A stretch of DNA of 64,000 nt from Elysia chlorotica (taxonomy: Eukaryota; Mollusca; Gastropoda; Plakobranchidae). The position numbers and the translations under genes are program-made. Below are positions 1 to 12,450 of the stretch, one piece after another (the stretch's first letter is position 1; each line of letters begins with the position of its first letter). Where the stretch lies: positions 310,001 through 374,000 of the forward strand of contig RQTK01000138.1 in NCBI GenBank assembly GCA_003991915.1. The letters are read 5' to 3'. The notes beneath the pieces were generated by a model. The model was not told where the DNA came from and did not search any database. It worked only from the letters and a program-made list of their open reading frames with translations.

Positions 1-2246
1 TATGAGTTGTACAATATATGCACGTGGGTGTGTATTGTGCGAGTTTTATAACGCGTAATAAAAAATGGGCAATTAGAGCTGATTTGTACGCGACCATTCT
101 CTCTTCCTTTATCTTCTGGCTTCTCTAATCTTTTCTTCACCCTTGTGTTTCTTCTTAAGCGTTATGGTTGCTATCCTTTTCTTTTTCTTCTTTCCCTCTT
201 TTCTAAACCATTTATCGACCATGATATTGTTACTCTCGCTTGGCAAAACAAGACAAAACAATCGAGAACAGAGGAAGAAAGTCCCCCAGTTTGCAACAAG
301 CAGTTTTACCCGCGGGCCAACGATAGCCAATCAGCCTCTGATCGCCATATTTGCTTTCAACTTCCATAACTATTATCTAACGCACTGGAGCTACTAGGCT
401 GCTTTTTGTGATACCAAACAGCGTAGAATGGACGAGAAAAGTCGTTGGCAAATTCTATTATTTTCAAATCAGAAGCTGTAAATTCTATACAATATATTGA
501 CGAGGATTATCTTTTGTCTTTTCAGGTTGTTTTTTTTAAATACTAAAACGTTCTTTCAACACATAAGTTTGGCTGTAATTGTGTTTATAGATTTTTTTAT
601 CTACTAGTTACAAGTTACGATTTATTGAGAATCGGATTTTATCCCTGAAAGTCAATCAATCAAGGCCAATTATTATTCAATGAATGTTTCCTCTTGTCTT
701 TATTTTAAAAGCTATTCTAAGCATTGAATAAGATGACAACAAAAGCGAAAACCCTTATCAATCGCTACAAGACCCCACTCCGCGGAAAGCAATTGAAAAT
801 GTCAAACTTTCTAAAGGCGGACTAGAAAGGCGCATTATAATGCCATTCCCTCACCTGTTAAATTTTGAGAGACATTTCAGCCTTACAAGGACCCCGATAA
901 GACAAGATGTCGAATTAGATTTTTTTTTTCGATTTTATCATCTTTGCTCCCAAAGATTGATTCAGATTTCAGAAAAATTGTTCCCTAGACATGTTTTCAG
1001 ACTGTAATTGGGTTGAAAATTGACTTCATGGAACAACGAGAGAGAGAATGATATAATAATTATGCTTTTACAATGCTAAAAATACGTAAGTTACTTTAGC
1101 ACGAGTTACTTTAGCACGAGTACAAAAGGTGCACGGATGGGTCTATGTGGGGAGAAAAAAAAGATTGCTCCATCCAGTTTATATACTTACCTGACAATTT
1201 TGACTGACTAGAAATGACAATATAATATATGTTTTACCTTTTTTCCCCCCACAAGAACCACCGTTTGCAACGCAGCTCAAGAGGCCTTACATGATGTTAA
1301 ATTTCCGCAAACAGCTCGTGATCTACTCTAATCGAACGGTTTCCATGTACGCCTTGAGCAGCTTTATCACGGCCAGCCCAGTCAGAACAAAGCAGGCTAC
1401 ACAGCATCGACTCTAGTGGTAAACGATCAGTATTGGGCCGGCGTGTTGACCCACACCTTTCTACAAACCGTTCTTAGCCCGCTGCCCAAACACACGCTCG
1501 AAAAACCAGTTTCAGTGATCAAAGGAGAAAAAAATGAAAGACACGAAGATCAATATTTACTCACTAATTACACGGCCGGTTCATTTTTAACTCCATTCTG
1601 GCTTGACGGTCCTCTCCTGACATCACGAGATGATTTACGGTACGCAACCAGAAAGACGATCCCTGAACCATGTCTGCACTAAAACTTGTTGCATTGATTT
1701 ACTAAGTGTCAAATTGTTGCGCTAATTTTGTAAGTGTCTCTATACACATGCCTGCTCTAATGAACTGAATCTGATGCCCTCATTGCGAGACAACTAAGGT
1801 GTGGTAGAGAAATAGTCCCCTTATGCATTATGCATAGTGACATATTCCTTGCCAGATGAGCTTTCCCCTTTACTTATTCCAAACATGCATGTACAACGAA
1901 GACACGTCTACCCTTAGTTTTGTTCGTTCAATATTTGATGAGGTTTAGACAGTGATACACAGAAGAAACAAGAAATATGGCATAGTTATATTACAATGAT
2001 AATACTACTAGTAAACTATTAGAAGGCGGATATTCATTGCTATTTTGTGTCAATACACACGTGTCAATAATACTTCCATCTTTTTTTCACTGAAGAAAGA
2101 CAGTGATATAATTATCTATTGCTGTATCCTATCATCCGCTGAGTGTATGGAGAGAAATGTATAGAAACATAGATAGAAGCATAGGGAGAAAGGGGTAGCG
2201 AGGGGTTAGAGCCATAAAACGAGAAAGAGATATAGGCTGATATAGC

Positions 2247-2247
<1 letters not shown>
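1..2247. other. Intergenic/unassigned AT-rich sequence
   Basis: No supported gene is visible. The ORFs here are short and mutually overlapping on both strands. The only local structure I see is a perfect 15-bp tandem duplication at 1090-1104/1105-1119 (GTTACTTTAGCACGA twice). The segment at 1290-1640 is slightly richer in GC but shows no recognisable protein or splice signals. Confidence 0.5.
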
Positions 2248-2330
<83 letters not shown>

Positions 2331-2432
2331 TTGAAAGGGAGTGAGTGAGAGAGGGGAAAGAAAACGGGTGAGAGAGGAGAGAGAGAGGCAGAGAGAGATA
2401 TTTAAGATAGATAGATAAATAGATAGATAGAT

Positions 2433-2483
<51 letters not shown>

Positions 2484-2490
2484 GAGAGAG
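2248..2490. repeat. Compound (GA)n/(GATA)n microsatellite
   Basis: Nearly pure (GA)n at about 2249-2329 passes through an impure purine stretch into (GATA)n at about 2408-2433, then back to (GA)n until about 2480. The long Ser-Leu translations on the minus strand are products of this repeat and are not genes. Confidence 0.97.
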
Positions 2491-3110
2491 GTGAAAATAG
2501 ACAAGGCCAAGGCTTATTTCGTAAAATGGAATATTAGATATATTGGAGGTTTTAACAAAATTCAATAGAGGGGTATTGGAATAGTATTGCTTCTTGAAAT
2601 GCATAATTATGGCTTGATTTATTTGCTCTTTAGATGAGTATTTGTGAACGATATGAAACCACTTGAGGTAAATATGGTATAATCGCTTTAAAAACTTAAC
2701 TAGGTTCGCGACATTCTAAATTGATCATGCTTTTTTTTTAGTCACGCTGTTAAAACAAATCAATGTAAAAGCCAAAAGGAAATGGAAAAGTAAAAAATAA
2801 ATTTCGTGTAAGTACTACCTAAAAATGTGGTAAAGTGGAGATGAACAATATGTAGTTTAAAGGAAAGTACTAGATAATGGTCTCAACCATTCATAAAACA
2901 GCATGTGTGTGTATGTATGCTATAACAAAAGGAACAAAAGAAATATCGGTTTTTATTTTGGTTAAACTTCGAATTATTTTTATTGTCCGTTTTTCAGTCT
3001 CGCGCGCTTTTTCCCCCTCCTATCTGCCTGCATATCTCCTCTCAACCAATTCTTTAATCCATTAACCTATCATCTTTCTTTTTGTACTTTCCAAACAAAA
3101 TCAGAATAAA
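2491..3110. other. Unassigned sequence
   Basis: AT-rich sequence without a recognisable gene, repeat or RNA. A 62-codon plus-strand ORF at 2877-3065 has no features that support it. Confidence 0.5.
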
Positions 3111-3602
3111 TTGGTGTGAGGGCAAGTGTTACATTATTGAAGATACCTATACATTGGCTTGTGGGTAAGTGTTACATTATTGAAGGTACCTATACATTGG
3201 CTTGTGGGTAAGTGTTACATTATTGAAGATACCTATACATTGGCTTGTGGGTAAGTGTTACATTATTGAAGGTACCTATACATTGGCTTGTGGGTAAGTG
3301 TTACATTATTTAAGATACCTGTACATTGGCTTGTGGGTAAGTGTTACATTATTTAAGATACCTATACATTGGTGTGTGGGTAAGTGTTACATTATTTAAG
3401 ATACCTATACATTGGCTTGTGGGCAAGTGTTACATTATTGAAGATACCTTTACATTGGTGTGTGGGTAAGTGTTACATTATTTAAGATACCTATACATTG
3501 GCTTGTGGGTAAGCGTTCATTATTAAAGATACCTATACATTGGTGTGTGGATAAGTGTTACATTATTGAATTATTGAAGATGGTGTGTGGGTAAGTGTTA
3601 CA
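3111..3602. repeat. 43-bp minisatellite, about 11 copies
   Basis: Head-to-tail copies of a 43-bp unit (TAAGTGTTACATTATTGAAG, then ATACCTATACATTGGCTTGTGGG). Unit starts are near 3122, 3165, 3208, 3251, 3294, 3337, 3380, 3423, 3466, 3509, 3551 and 3591. Two diagnostic positions vary between copies: GAAG/TAAG and GGCTTG/GGTGTG. The last two units are degenerate, one with a GCGTTCAT variant and one with an internal duplication of ATTATTGAA. The array ends 14 bp before a (CT)n tract. Confidence 0.95.
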
Positions 3603-3615
3603 CTAGTTGGCAATA

Positions 3616-3674
<59 letters not shown>
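3616..3674. repeat. (CT)n microsatellite
   Basis: About 58 bp of almost perfect CT dinucleotides directly follow the minisatellite. Confidence 0.97.
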
Positions 3675-3677
<3 letters not shown>

Positions 3678-5610
3678 AATGTAACGAGTTTAAAATGTAG
3701 TTAAGATATCTTTCTGTAGAGATCTGTATGTTGGCTCTCTCCCTTCCCCACTCTCTGTCTCTGTCTCTCCTTCCTCCCTCTTCCACACTCCCTGCCCCTC
3801 CCTATCCGCCCCTCCCCCCCCTTTCTCCAAATCCTTCCCTCCCCCACTTTCTCTTTGTGTTCTCCTCCCTAGGAAATCCGGGAAAGCAGCAGTGTAGAGC
3901 AGTGAAGAGGGACACGCCCCCGGCGCCCCTTTCTTATCTGCGTGTTAATGATCAGGCCGCCCTCCTGGGTACTCACCCAGCTCCTTCCCCGGACCGCTCG
4001 CCACATCCTGGGTGGCTGATTAGAGCAGCAGTGAGTGCCCTTCTTCTGGACCAGCCATATGAGTCAAACAAAAAATATAACCTTTTTTCTTCTTCTGGAA
4101 AGAACTGAAACAGCAAAGCCCTTGATTTTGTAACAAAGACGCACCAAAAAGAGCGGATCTTCAATAGGATTATAATTATAGTATGACGAATGGCTAAAAA
4201 CCGATTCGCTGGTCCAGTTTTAAAAGGAAGGGCAAGACCCCGCATACTGATTTCATTATTTTTCACGATAGCTTTCCTTTATTTAAAAAGAAAACACCTG
4301 CCCTCATCACTACACAAAAAAGCCCCCCCCCCCTCCCCCAATATAAAATAAAAATAAAAAATAAAAATTCAACAAAAAACCACAACCACTCTTCTGTTAT
4401 TCTGAATGCACGGCGCGAGAATTTCGAGAGGAGCTGCGCTTTGGAATATTCAACATTTTCCATGCACGCAATGTGAGAAAGGTCATCCATATCTCAAAAT
4501 CTGAAGGGTTTGCTTAAAACATAGACTGTATAATCTTTATACACTTATACACTATAATCTTTCCTACACTTGAAACTATTTACATGTCTCGTATGGAAAG
4601 GAAAATATCTAAAATACGTGATGATAATTCCCACCCTGCTAGCCGTTACTTTGATCTTCTGCCCCATGGGCGAAGAATGCGAGCCTTTAAGGGGTGTGGC
4701 CGCTTCGTTAAGAGCTTTTACCCACAAGCAGTCAAACATTTCAATGGCTCAAGAGAACTTAAAAATTTATAATGCTACTACAAGGTGAACTCTTACATTC
4801 TATGCCTTTATTAATAATTTAGAGTAATTTAAAATCAAACTTAATTAACACATTTATAGTGCATTTTGCAGTCATTGTTATATGTACTTTATTTAATCAC
4901 ATTATTGGAACTTTTTAATGTAATGCGCAATCAGTTTTCCATATTGATAAGGAATGTATGATAAGTTCTTAATTTCTTTTTCTCCCTAATTAATGTGTAC
5001 TAGTTAGATACAACTATGTTTAAGTAAAACTTTTTGTTAATTGTGTTGTATATTTGCATAACTGTTTATGTGTATTCATCTTGCTAAGCCTGTGCTTGAC
5101 AAAATAATTTTCGATATGTATGTTCTTAATATATATATATTGACTGAATAAACATTGAATCTCTATCTCTTTTATGCCTCGCTTTTGCCCCAAATCTTCT
5201 CCGACCAAAAATATTATCCTATTTTGTATAACTTTTTTGCCTCTGGGTCTCTCCATATTGCAATTTTTTTTGTCCCTGTTATGTTCATGTTTCAGTGTTT
5301 AAAGCTAAATCAGATTCGCGCTTGATACTTTTTTTGGTAGGCATTAAGCTTATCATTGTTGTTTGTCACAGTTTCTTGTCTCCGGTTGGAAATTATTTCG
5401 TAAATACTGTATAAATTGTAAATATACGTATCTTTATGAAGGCAGAAGATGTTTGAAAAATTACTCCTTATTAAAACCACCCAACGCCGATTGGAAAACA
5501 GGAGGGAAAAACGACAGTAAAATTACAATTTGTAGGTAGTCTTTGGGGGCACTAATATAAGACTGGAAACTGGTCACAGGCTAAACAATTGTATGGCCAA
5601 AAATGAAATA
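3675..5610. other. Unassigned sequence with pyrimidine-rich patch
   Basis: Positions 3728-3870 are a strongly pyrimidine-rich, C-rich stretch, and 4322-4339 is a near-homopolymeric C run. No gene is recognised. The 126-codon plus-strand ORF at 3728-4108 starts in the low-complexity patch and shows no domain. 4800-5250 is AT-rich, with short AT alternations near 5130. Confidence 0.45.
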
Positions 5611-5805
<195 letters not shown>

Positions 5806-5809
5806 GGTA

Positions 5810-6480
5810 ATCAACATCAAACAGACACACCGTTCAAGGGCGATGATATTGAGTCAAATATTGAAAGTACACATTGCGTCCACCAAGATGCATTGATCTA
5901 GATGCAGAAACTACAGTCCTTCAAACGAGCTTTCGGTGTTTTGTCCAGCACAATATCAAATAGCACCCGAGGGTGAGTACAGACTCAGTTATGAAGGTTT
6001 ACTCTGAAAGCATCGATCTTTCACCGCAATATTTTCTGAAAGAGACGTCAGATCTCGGGGAACAATCGGCGTCGTTGTCTTGCTCTCTGCGGCTTTATTG
6101 AAAGTTAAATGAAGTGCATCGACTACCGCTGGGTTTCTAAGCTCGATCGGTTTCACTGTAAAGGACGGGTTTAACAAGGTGGAGGCTTTCTCTTTTCGGG
6201 GCGCGAGATGTCGTCTTCCCATTTTAATTAAGTAAAATGAACCATTCCACACGAACTGGTGTATGTTTTTGTGAAACGGTGTTGGGGATGGTGGATGTTT
6301 GGGGCAATTTATCCTCGGCGTTCCAGTTTCTCTGTTTGGTGTTAACGAAACACTTTATATACAGTCCAATCATGCGAAATCTATCATTAAGGTTATACTT
6401 ATATAGAGCCTTTAGTCATAATTAAATTAGTGTAAAATTCTAGGTCGCTCAAAATGTGTATTGAATTTGTGTAACCATTG
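5810..6480. other. Unassigned sequence with one weak minus-strand ORF
   Basis: A minus-strand ORF at 5989-6252 (from an internal MGRRHLAP start) reads with more ordinary amino-acid composition than the repeat ORFs around it. It has no recognisable domain, no partner exons and only about 78 codons. I do not call it a gene. Confidence 0.3.
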
Positions 6481-6484
6481 TTAG

Positions 6485-6568
6485 TTTATTATATATGTGT
6501 CATAACATGTCCAAGTACAATTTCCCTCAGGGGAGAATGAAGATTTATCTTATCTTATCTTATCTTAG
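6485..6568 (+). mobile_element. 3' terminal fragment of a non-LTR retrotransposon
   Basis: A short segment ending with AATTTCCCTCAGGGGAGAAT, then AAGATT and a (TTATC)n tail, looks like the 3' end of a LINE followed by its short tandem tail. No reverse transcriptase coding sequence remains upstream, so this is a heavily 5'-truncated copy. The LINE fragment ending near 62395 has a related CTTATCTTATCTT tail. Confidence 0.6.
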
Positions 6569-7063
6569 CTATCAGCCTAGTTTTATTTTTGGGTCTATTT
6601 TATTTACAAGATTTAAAAAAAATTAAAAAACGTTGAATGGAACACAACGCACAACTAGTTCGATAAACCTTCATGTAACTTTCATAATCTAAAGAAAAGG
6701 GCTAAGAGAAGATTTCGTACCAAAACTACCACTGAGGAAGAAAAACACAAACGCGTCAATGACTGCGATACGGGTTAAAGAAACCCACACTCCCTAGAGC
6801 ACTACGGGGAAGACTAGTACAAGAAGAGACAATCAAATCATGAAATCCCATGCTGTGGGACACGAAAATGTTTTGGCCGCAAAGATTGAATGCTATGGGA
6901 CAAATACCATACCATAATAATAGGTCTCTGTTAAAAAAGGGTCTTTTATAGGGATGCAACCCTGATTTATTTTGTTATTTTATTTTTGTTTTTAATTTGC
7001 GTTAGTGAGGTCTACAATTTTTTAAAGAATTAATGTATGTATAATTTACACGAAACTTGAAGA

Positions 7064-7068
<5 letters not shown>
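6569..7068. other. Unassigned sequence
   Basis: AT-rich sequence with no recognisable gene or repeat. The 67-codon minus-strand ORF at 6756-6959 has no support. Confidence 0.4.
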
Positions 7069-7116
<48 letters not shown>

Positions 7117-7175
7117 GACAGAGAGAGATAGATCGATATAAAGAGAGACAGAGGGCAGACAGACAGACAGAAAGA
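7069..7175. repeat. (GA)n then (GACA)n microsatellite
   Basis: Pure (GA)n at about 7070-7107, grading through GAGACA into (GACA)n at 7155-7175. Confidence 0.95.
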
Positions 7176-8548
7176 CAGACAGATGGACAAACAGGGTGAA
7201 TAAGCTTGCATTAAATGGTCATCCTATGTTCACGATATACTTATCTCAGGCTAAGAAAACCGGTAATAGACTAATACGCATTTACTTCAAGCGTTATACA
7301 AAAGTTGTAATACGCATAATTAAACAATTATGGAGGCAGGTGCAATAGTCAGGAGTACATTTTTAAAACGCAAAGATACCTTTTTTTCTTCTTAAGATAA
7401 ATAAAATTGTTGAAATCTTTTCTTCATTTGTCGAATAAGGTAAAGAGAACTGCATGGCGACTAGGAAAATGATTCAAAACATGGAGATAGAAACTAAACT
7501 TTGCAGTTTCGTTCGAGACAACTGGATCTGCCAAAAGAGATAAACTTTAGGCCTAATTTTAATTTTTAATACCGAGCCACGTGTTGTAGTACATCTAACC
7601 AGATCTTCAAAATCAACGCACGTGAAACGCATCAGTTTCAAACCAGCGAGCCACTTCTACGTAATTAGGGTTAGTTCGTTCTTTATTCTTTCGAGTCAAG
7701 TCTACTCAACCAAGTTCAAACGCATTGCCTATCGTTTAGGCCTAACGAGGGCTTGAGTGTACTGCTATTGATGTATGTTTTTTTCCTTTTCTCCTTCAAT
7801 TGATCATCAAAACGGATATTGTACTGTAGTAATACGGAAACATTGTACAAAGTGGGCCATGGAAAAGTCGATATAGGTGGTACAGCATTCTGATGCATCT
7901 CAAAACTTGAGTTATCGAACACTACATAAAATAACACAGGCTGTGTATGTGTCAGTCTGATTTTGAGGTTCAAAAAAAGTAACAAAGACCTAGAGATACG
8001 AGGTGATGCTTACAAGCTGATTTTGACACCATTATACGGTTTGAGCAGGTTGTGTTCATTGAGCTCCCAACCAATCATTTTGTTTTATTATCTAACTTAG
8101 AGCTGTATGCACTGACATAATTATTTTACATGATAAGAAGTGGTCTATTTAAACAACGTCGATGTACTAAAAACTTCAAAATACCTTGAACTCACGTATG
8201 GCGCTCTTATAAAATCAGGTTTAACTCAGAATCATCATTGATTTGTTGCTCCGATGTTCTATGGGGTTTAAGGAAATAATTGTATTCGTTTCAAAACAAA
8301 ATGAGTTAATTTTTATTAGTCTAGTTTCTGGAAGAGATAACGATATTTGTGAAAAATGTGTTTATGTCGAGTTTTGCTTTAATTATGCCAAATAAAGGTA
8401 TTTCTCTCGTCTAGGTTACTGAAAACCTTTAAACTGTCTCTTCTTAGCGGATTGATCTAGTTCCTATTTCATTTTCAATCACAAGCTCGTTTGCACCTTA
8501 GATATTCAAATTACAATTATATCCATAGAGCATCCTTTTAGACTTCTG
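7176..8548. other. Unassigned sequence
   Basis: AT-rich sequence with no repeat longer than homopolymer scale and no ORF with recognisable content. The ORF at 7716-7985 (minus, 89 codons) has no family signature. Confidence 0.45.
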
Positions 8549-8549
8549 T

Positions 8550-8572
8550 TAATAATAATAATAATAATAATA

Positions 8573-8627
<55 letters not shown>

Positions 8628-8708
8628 CATAATAATTATAACAATATTAATAAAAAAAATAATACTAATAATAATAATAATAATAATAACAATAGTGATA
8701 ATAATAAT
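8550..8708. repeat. (AAT)n trinucleotide repeat
   Basis: Long AAT/TAA run with a one-base slip near 8572 and several point interruptions from 8627 onward. Confidence 0.96.
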
Positions 8709-8789
8709 CTTGCCACATAGGGTATTAAGTGATTGCGAAAAGTATAAGAGGTGTTACCAATTTAATGTATGATCACTTCGAATTTTATC

Positions 8790-8911
8790 GAGAGAGAGAG
8801 AGAGAGAGAGCGATAGATAGAGAGAGAGAGAGCGATAGATAGAGAGAGAGAGAGAGCGAGAGACAATAGAGATAGGGTGAGAGAGAGAATAGAGATAGGG
8901 AGAGATAGTGA
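8790..8911. repeat. Imperfect (GA)n with GCGATAGATA units
   Basis: GA dinucleotides are interspersed with a repeated GCGATAGATAGA block (two clear copies at about 8809 and 8831). Confidence 0.92.
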
Positions 8912-8914
8912 GAG

Positions 8915-8972
8915 TTGTTGAGTTGGTGTAACGTCCAACATCAGCACTGTATAGGTTATATTGTGGACGGAC
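8915..8972 (-). mobile_element. SINE 3' end, 5'-truncated copy
   Basis: On the minus strand the sequence matches only the last ~58 bp of the window's SINE family, ending with the motif GTTGGACGTTA. The full-length relatives are at 16122-16363 and 50835-51092. Retention of just the 3' end fits target-primed retrotransposition. It directly follows a (GA)n tract. Confidence 0.8.
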
Positions 8973-10174
8973 CCCAAGAGTGAGTGAGAGAGACAGTTTT
9001 ATAAATGACTAAATGAAGGGATACATGTTTTTGGAATACCCTTATTTAAAGTTGGGAATTTCAGGTACGAAAAGACAAAATACTTTTTTTTTTAATGCTA
9101 TCGCACGCTTGTTCTCCGCAAAGAAAAAGAAAAAGGATACTGGTTGAAAATTCAAGTAGGCTTTCTACCTCCCTATCTACTGATGATTTCAGACCGGTGT
9201 TGAGAAAGAAGAGGTTAAGGAACAACCGCAACGCCCAAGAGGCAGAAATGAGGGTTGAATTATAGAGCTCGTTTTACTCTCTAATCTGTTTTAAAATCGT
9301 TTCTTCTTCTTCTTCTTCTTTCTACGTTGGGGGAGGAATATTGGCACGAGATGGTTAGACAGATCGATCAATCGTTCTGATACCATCATATTCAATATAG
9401 CCCCTTATATCCCCACTTTGACATTTCTGATCGTCAATGATTCATACGACATTTTTATCATCCTATTCCCACGACATTATAATTTTTATTAGCGCGCACA
9501 CATATAAACGCAAGCTCTTTACTTTCCAAAAGAAACGTATAGCGATCAAAGTTTTAATTAACATGTCTGATCATTTATCTTTATCGAACCGACGATCTCA
9601 GATTTGTTAAATCCATTATTCATAATGCTTTACAGTTTGAAAACTCGTAGATTTCAAAGGGGAATATTGACCGTAGCATTTAGACACTACTGAATTAGGA
9701 CCAACTCTGATAATACTAACCTTTACGCCTTTTACTCCAGTCGCTACAGTTTTATTTCTGAACTGACTTTCATAGGCATGGAAGCTTCACTAAATTGCGG
9801 TATTTATATGCTCTTCCAATGTATCTTGATGTCTTGGAAGATAATAAAACTGTATATTTAACAAAACAACTCGTTGAAAGTGGTTGTAAACTGCTCAAAC
9901 TTCTTTTAAATACTGTAGAAACGCTCGAAACCTTAAAGAGACTAAAAGATTAGAGGTTGCATGAAGCAAAGTCAAATAGGATCCCTTGCGGCGATTGTTC
10001 CTTTGAGAAGTCTCGCAGTTTTATGCGGAGATTCCAGGATTTCTACTAACTTCCATCCAAACAGTAAGGACACTTTCTACTGTTTCAGTCCCATCTGCAC
10101 GCTGGTAAACATTCACTTCGCCACGTTGGCAGAAAGAGCTTACCAGGCTTCTTCGGAAAGGTAACTATCACGTA
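8973..10174. other. Unassigned sequence with (CTT)n
   Basis: Contains a short (CTT)n run at about 9301-9321. The remainder is unique AT-rich DNA. A 67-codon plus-strand ORF at 9961-10164 ends next to the SINE and has no recognisable domain. Confidence 0.45.
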
Positions 10175-10450
10175 TGCTAACTAGTCCATGGGCTCGCTCA
10201 CCAGTTCGTCTCGCAGTCGAAAGATCGCTGGTTCGAAACCCATGATTGGTCAAAAATGTGTTTGTCCAATTCCGTACACTGCTGGTTGGAGCGGTGTCAG
10301 TATAGCGTGACTGGCTGAGACAGGAGTCATGGTATCCCCGCACTGTCTCTGTGTGGCAGCGTGTAAAATTATCAGACGTTAGGGCTAGGAGCCGCCCACA
10401 ATATAGTCTATGTAGTTCTGAAGTAGGACGCTGAGCAACAAACTCCAAAC
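10175..10450 (+). mobile_element. tRNA-derived SINE
   Basis: The tRNA-related head contains a good B box (GGTTCGAAACC at about 10230-10240), preceded by a degenerate A-box region about 41 bp upstream. The body shares the family blocks GGTGTCAGTATA, GTGACTGGCTGAGACAGGAG and TATCCCCGCACTGTCTCTGTG with the copies at 50.8 kb and 16.2 kb. The 3' end carries a degraded GACGCTGAGCAAC block. It has diverged visibly from the younger copy at 50.8 kb. Confidence 0.85.
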
Positions 10451-11059
10451 TTTAATCTCACCAGAATCTTGACTCGGTCCACCTCACCTAAATAACAAAC
10501 CTATTACAAGGTGTCAAAGCCTGATGTGATAACTATTATAGAAATAATATGTTTCAAAGTGGTGGCAATGGAGCTGAGTCAAACTATTAGCTCAAAACTC
10601 TTATTTTAAAAGTTAAATCTAAATGTGTCATGATCTAACTTAAAATAGATACAGCTTTAGCTCCGAGAGTAGAGAGAAATGTCCATTTTGGGTTTTACTC
10701 ATGGAATAAAACAAATACGCATACTATCTATTATTTATTATTGTCTTCGTCTCAAACTTAGACATGCGATCAAATCTAAACCGCTCCACCCTACAATCCC
10801 AAATTTTACAGTAAAATTACAAATGAGCCAGAGAATTTTAGAGTCACAAAACTAATAACATCAAACGCAAAATTTTTTAACGAAAATTAACGAATTCATA
10901 AAACTAAAAATGTATTTCGTTAAAAAACAACGAACAGACACAACAATTACTGCTTCCTCCCCTCCCTTGAACAACAAACAAAACGAAAGTGCTATAAATA
11001 TTGATTCTTTTTATTTTCTAAGTGCGTGCGCAAATTTTAATGCGCACAGTGCACCGTTT
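10451..11059. other. Unassigned sequence
   Basis: AT-rich sequence without recognised genes or repeats. Confidence 0.4.
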
Positions 11060-11061
11060 TC

Positions 11062-11206
11062 GACCCCCAGCTGCCGTATCCATCTAGAATTCTTTGGGAC
11101 ATCTTGGCAGACGCACTAAAACCAACCAAGGGTAACTTTTGCTTTTTTAATCTATTTTGTCAAAGTGTAAAGTAATAATATATGCATGCAGTCGGTACAG
11201 CGACTG
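11062..11206 (+). repeat. ~145-bp dispersed repeat, copy A
   Basis: The segment from CGTTTTCGACCCCCAGCTG to GCATGCAGTCGGTACAGC matches the reverse complement of 18124-18268 with only a few substitutions and small indels (for example CTGCCGTATCC here versus CTGCTGCCGTGTCC). It contains the landmarks CCATCTAGAATTCTTT and AAAACCAACCAAGGGTAAC. It is neither part of the SINE family nor coding. It is probably an unnamed transposon fragment, or a fragment of a larger duplicated element. Confidence 0.85.
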
Positions 11207-12450
11207 GTTGATTACGCTTGGTTCATTATTAACTCTGATTATAAATAATTGAGCCTACTTTACTTTGATGCAACCTCTTCAAGCAAACATATTAAGTTCC
11301 TAAAGTTATAGATCATGAAGATACACAGTTTTGAGTTCAGCACAGTTTAAATGTAGCTGTAATACTTTAGCTTTGTCCATAATACAGTCCACAGGAATTT
11401 CGTGTGTTCCCAGCTATACAGGATATGAGCATAACAAGTTAGTGTGTGCGCGTGCGCGTGTGGTGTGTGGGGGGGGGGGGGGGTGGCCCTAAAAAGAATC
11501 AGATCTTAAATGTAAACTTCATCACGAAACTCGAATGTGGAAATTACAACCTGGATTTCCGCCGCTCTCCACACGCAATTAAGCTAAAAAAATAAAAATA
11601 ATACACACATAAACANANATACACAATTTCGCAAAGCATTTTTCGGACCTAAAGCCTAAGTACAAACTTATAAGATTTTTCATTATTAATCGAAAGTTCA
11701 AGGGTGAGTAGAACCGTCTTGGTAAAAATCTGTTGTAAAAAACAACACAAAGAAGAAGAAAAACAAAACGCCTTCAACGAATATATGGAAGATTTATGGA
11801 ATTTATGGAAGATTTGAAAAAAAAAGACATTTTTCATCAAGGGAAGCCAACTGTCTTTAAGAATAACTTGCTATGAACTGTAGCGGATCGATAGGAACAA
11901 ATTAATGTATAAATACTTCAAAGTACACATTTTAACGGTAAAACTACGCCCACCGATTTTAATATCCCTAAAAATAGTTATTTTTCTGCTTTCAGGACAA
12001 CAGTCAAAGCGGTACAAACTTAATTAAGACGATATAAAAATAAAATGTAAAGTAAAGGAGAGGATCATGCGTTTCAACTACATATTTATGTCATATTAGA
12101 ACAAAAAAGTGTTCTTCTAAAACTGAATGTAGAACAACCAACGTAACTAACAACTTTAGTCATCGCTCTTCAAGTCCGGAAACAGGATTAATTGGAGAGG
12201 CTTGTTAAATGGACTGTATTTAGTTTGTCGCAGTCGAATCAGGGCGTACCATTTTAATCAGCTTCCGACTTAAAGTATGGAAAAGGGACAATAATACACC
12301 ACATAACTTTGCTATCACAAATCTAGCACTCGGAATGAAAACATTATCTTATGGAAAGCTGCTTCAATTAGCGAAAACTTATTAAGCTTATAAGAGATGT
12401 GTGCTCTGAACAAAAAACAAAAAAAAAACAAAAAAAAAGCTGGCTTTACG
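11207..12450. other. Unassigned sequence with GT/poly-G tract and two ambiguous bases
   Basis: A GTGTGCGCGTG run passes into 15 consecutive G at 11469-11483. Two isolated N calls sit at 11616 and 11618. No gene is recognised. 12417-12438 is a broken poly-A run. Confidence 0.5.

Noticed and set aside
2112-2604. 132-codon Ser-Leu-rich ORFs on the minus strand (and similar ones at 5.6, 14.4, 34.3, 43.8 and 55.8 kb)
   Set aside because: They are translations of (GA)n/(CT)n microsatellites, which are open in several frames at once.
3111-3602. Possible CRISPR-like array
   Set aside because: The units are contiguous 43-bp repeats with no unique spacers, and the genome is eukaryotic. It is a minisatellite.
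5989-6252. Minus-strand ORF with ordinary amino-acid composition
   Set aside because: It is short and isolated with no recognisable domain. I could not find flanking splice sites that connect it to other exons.
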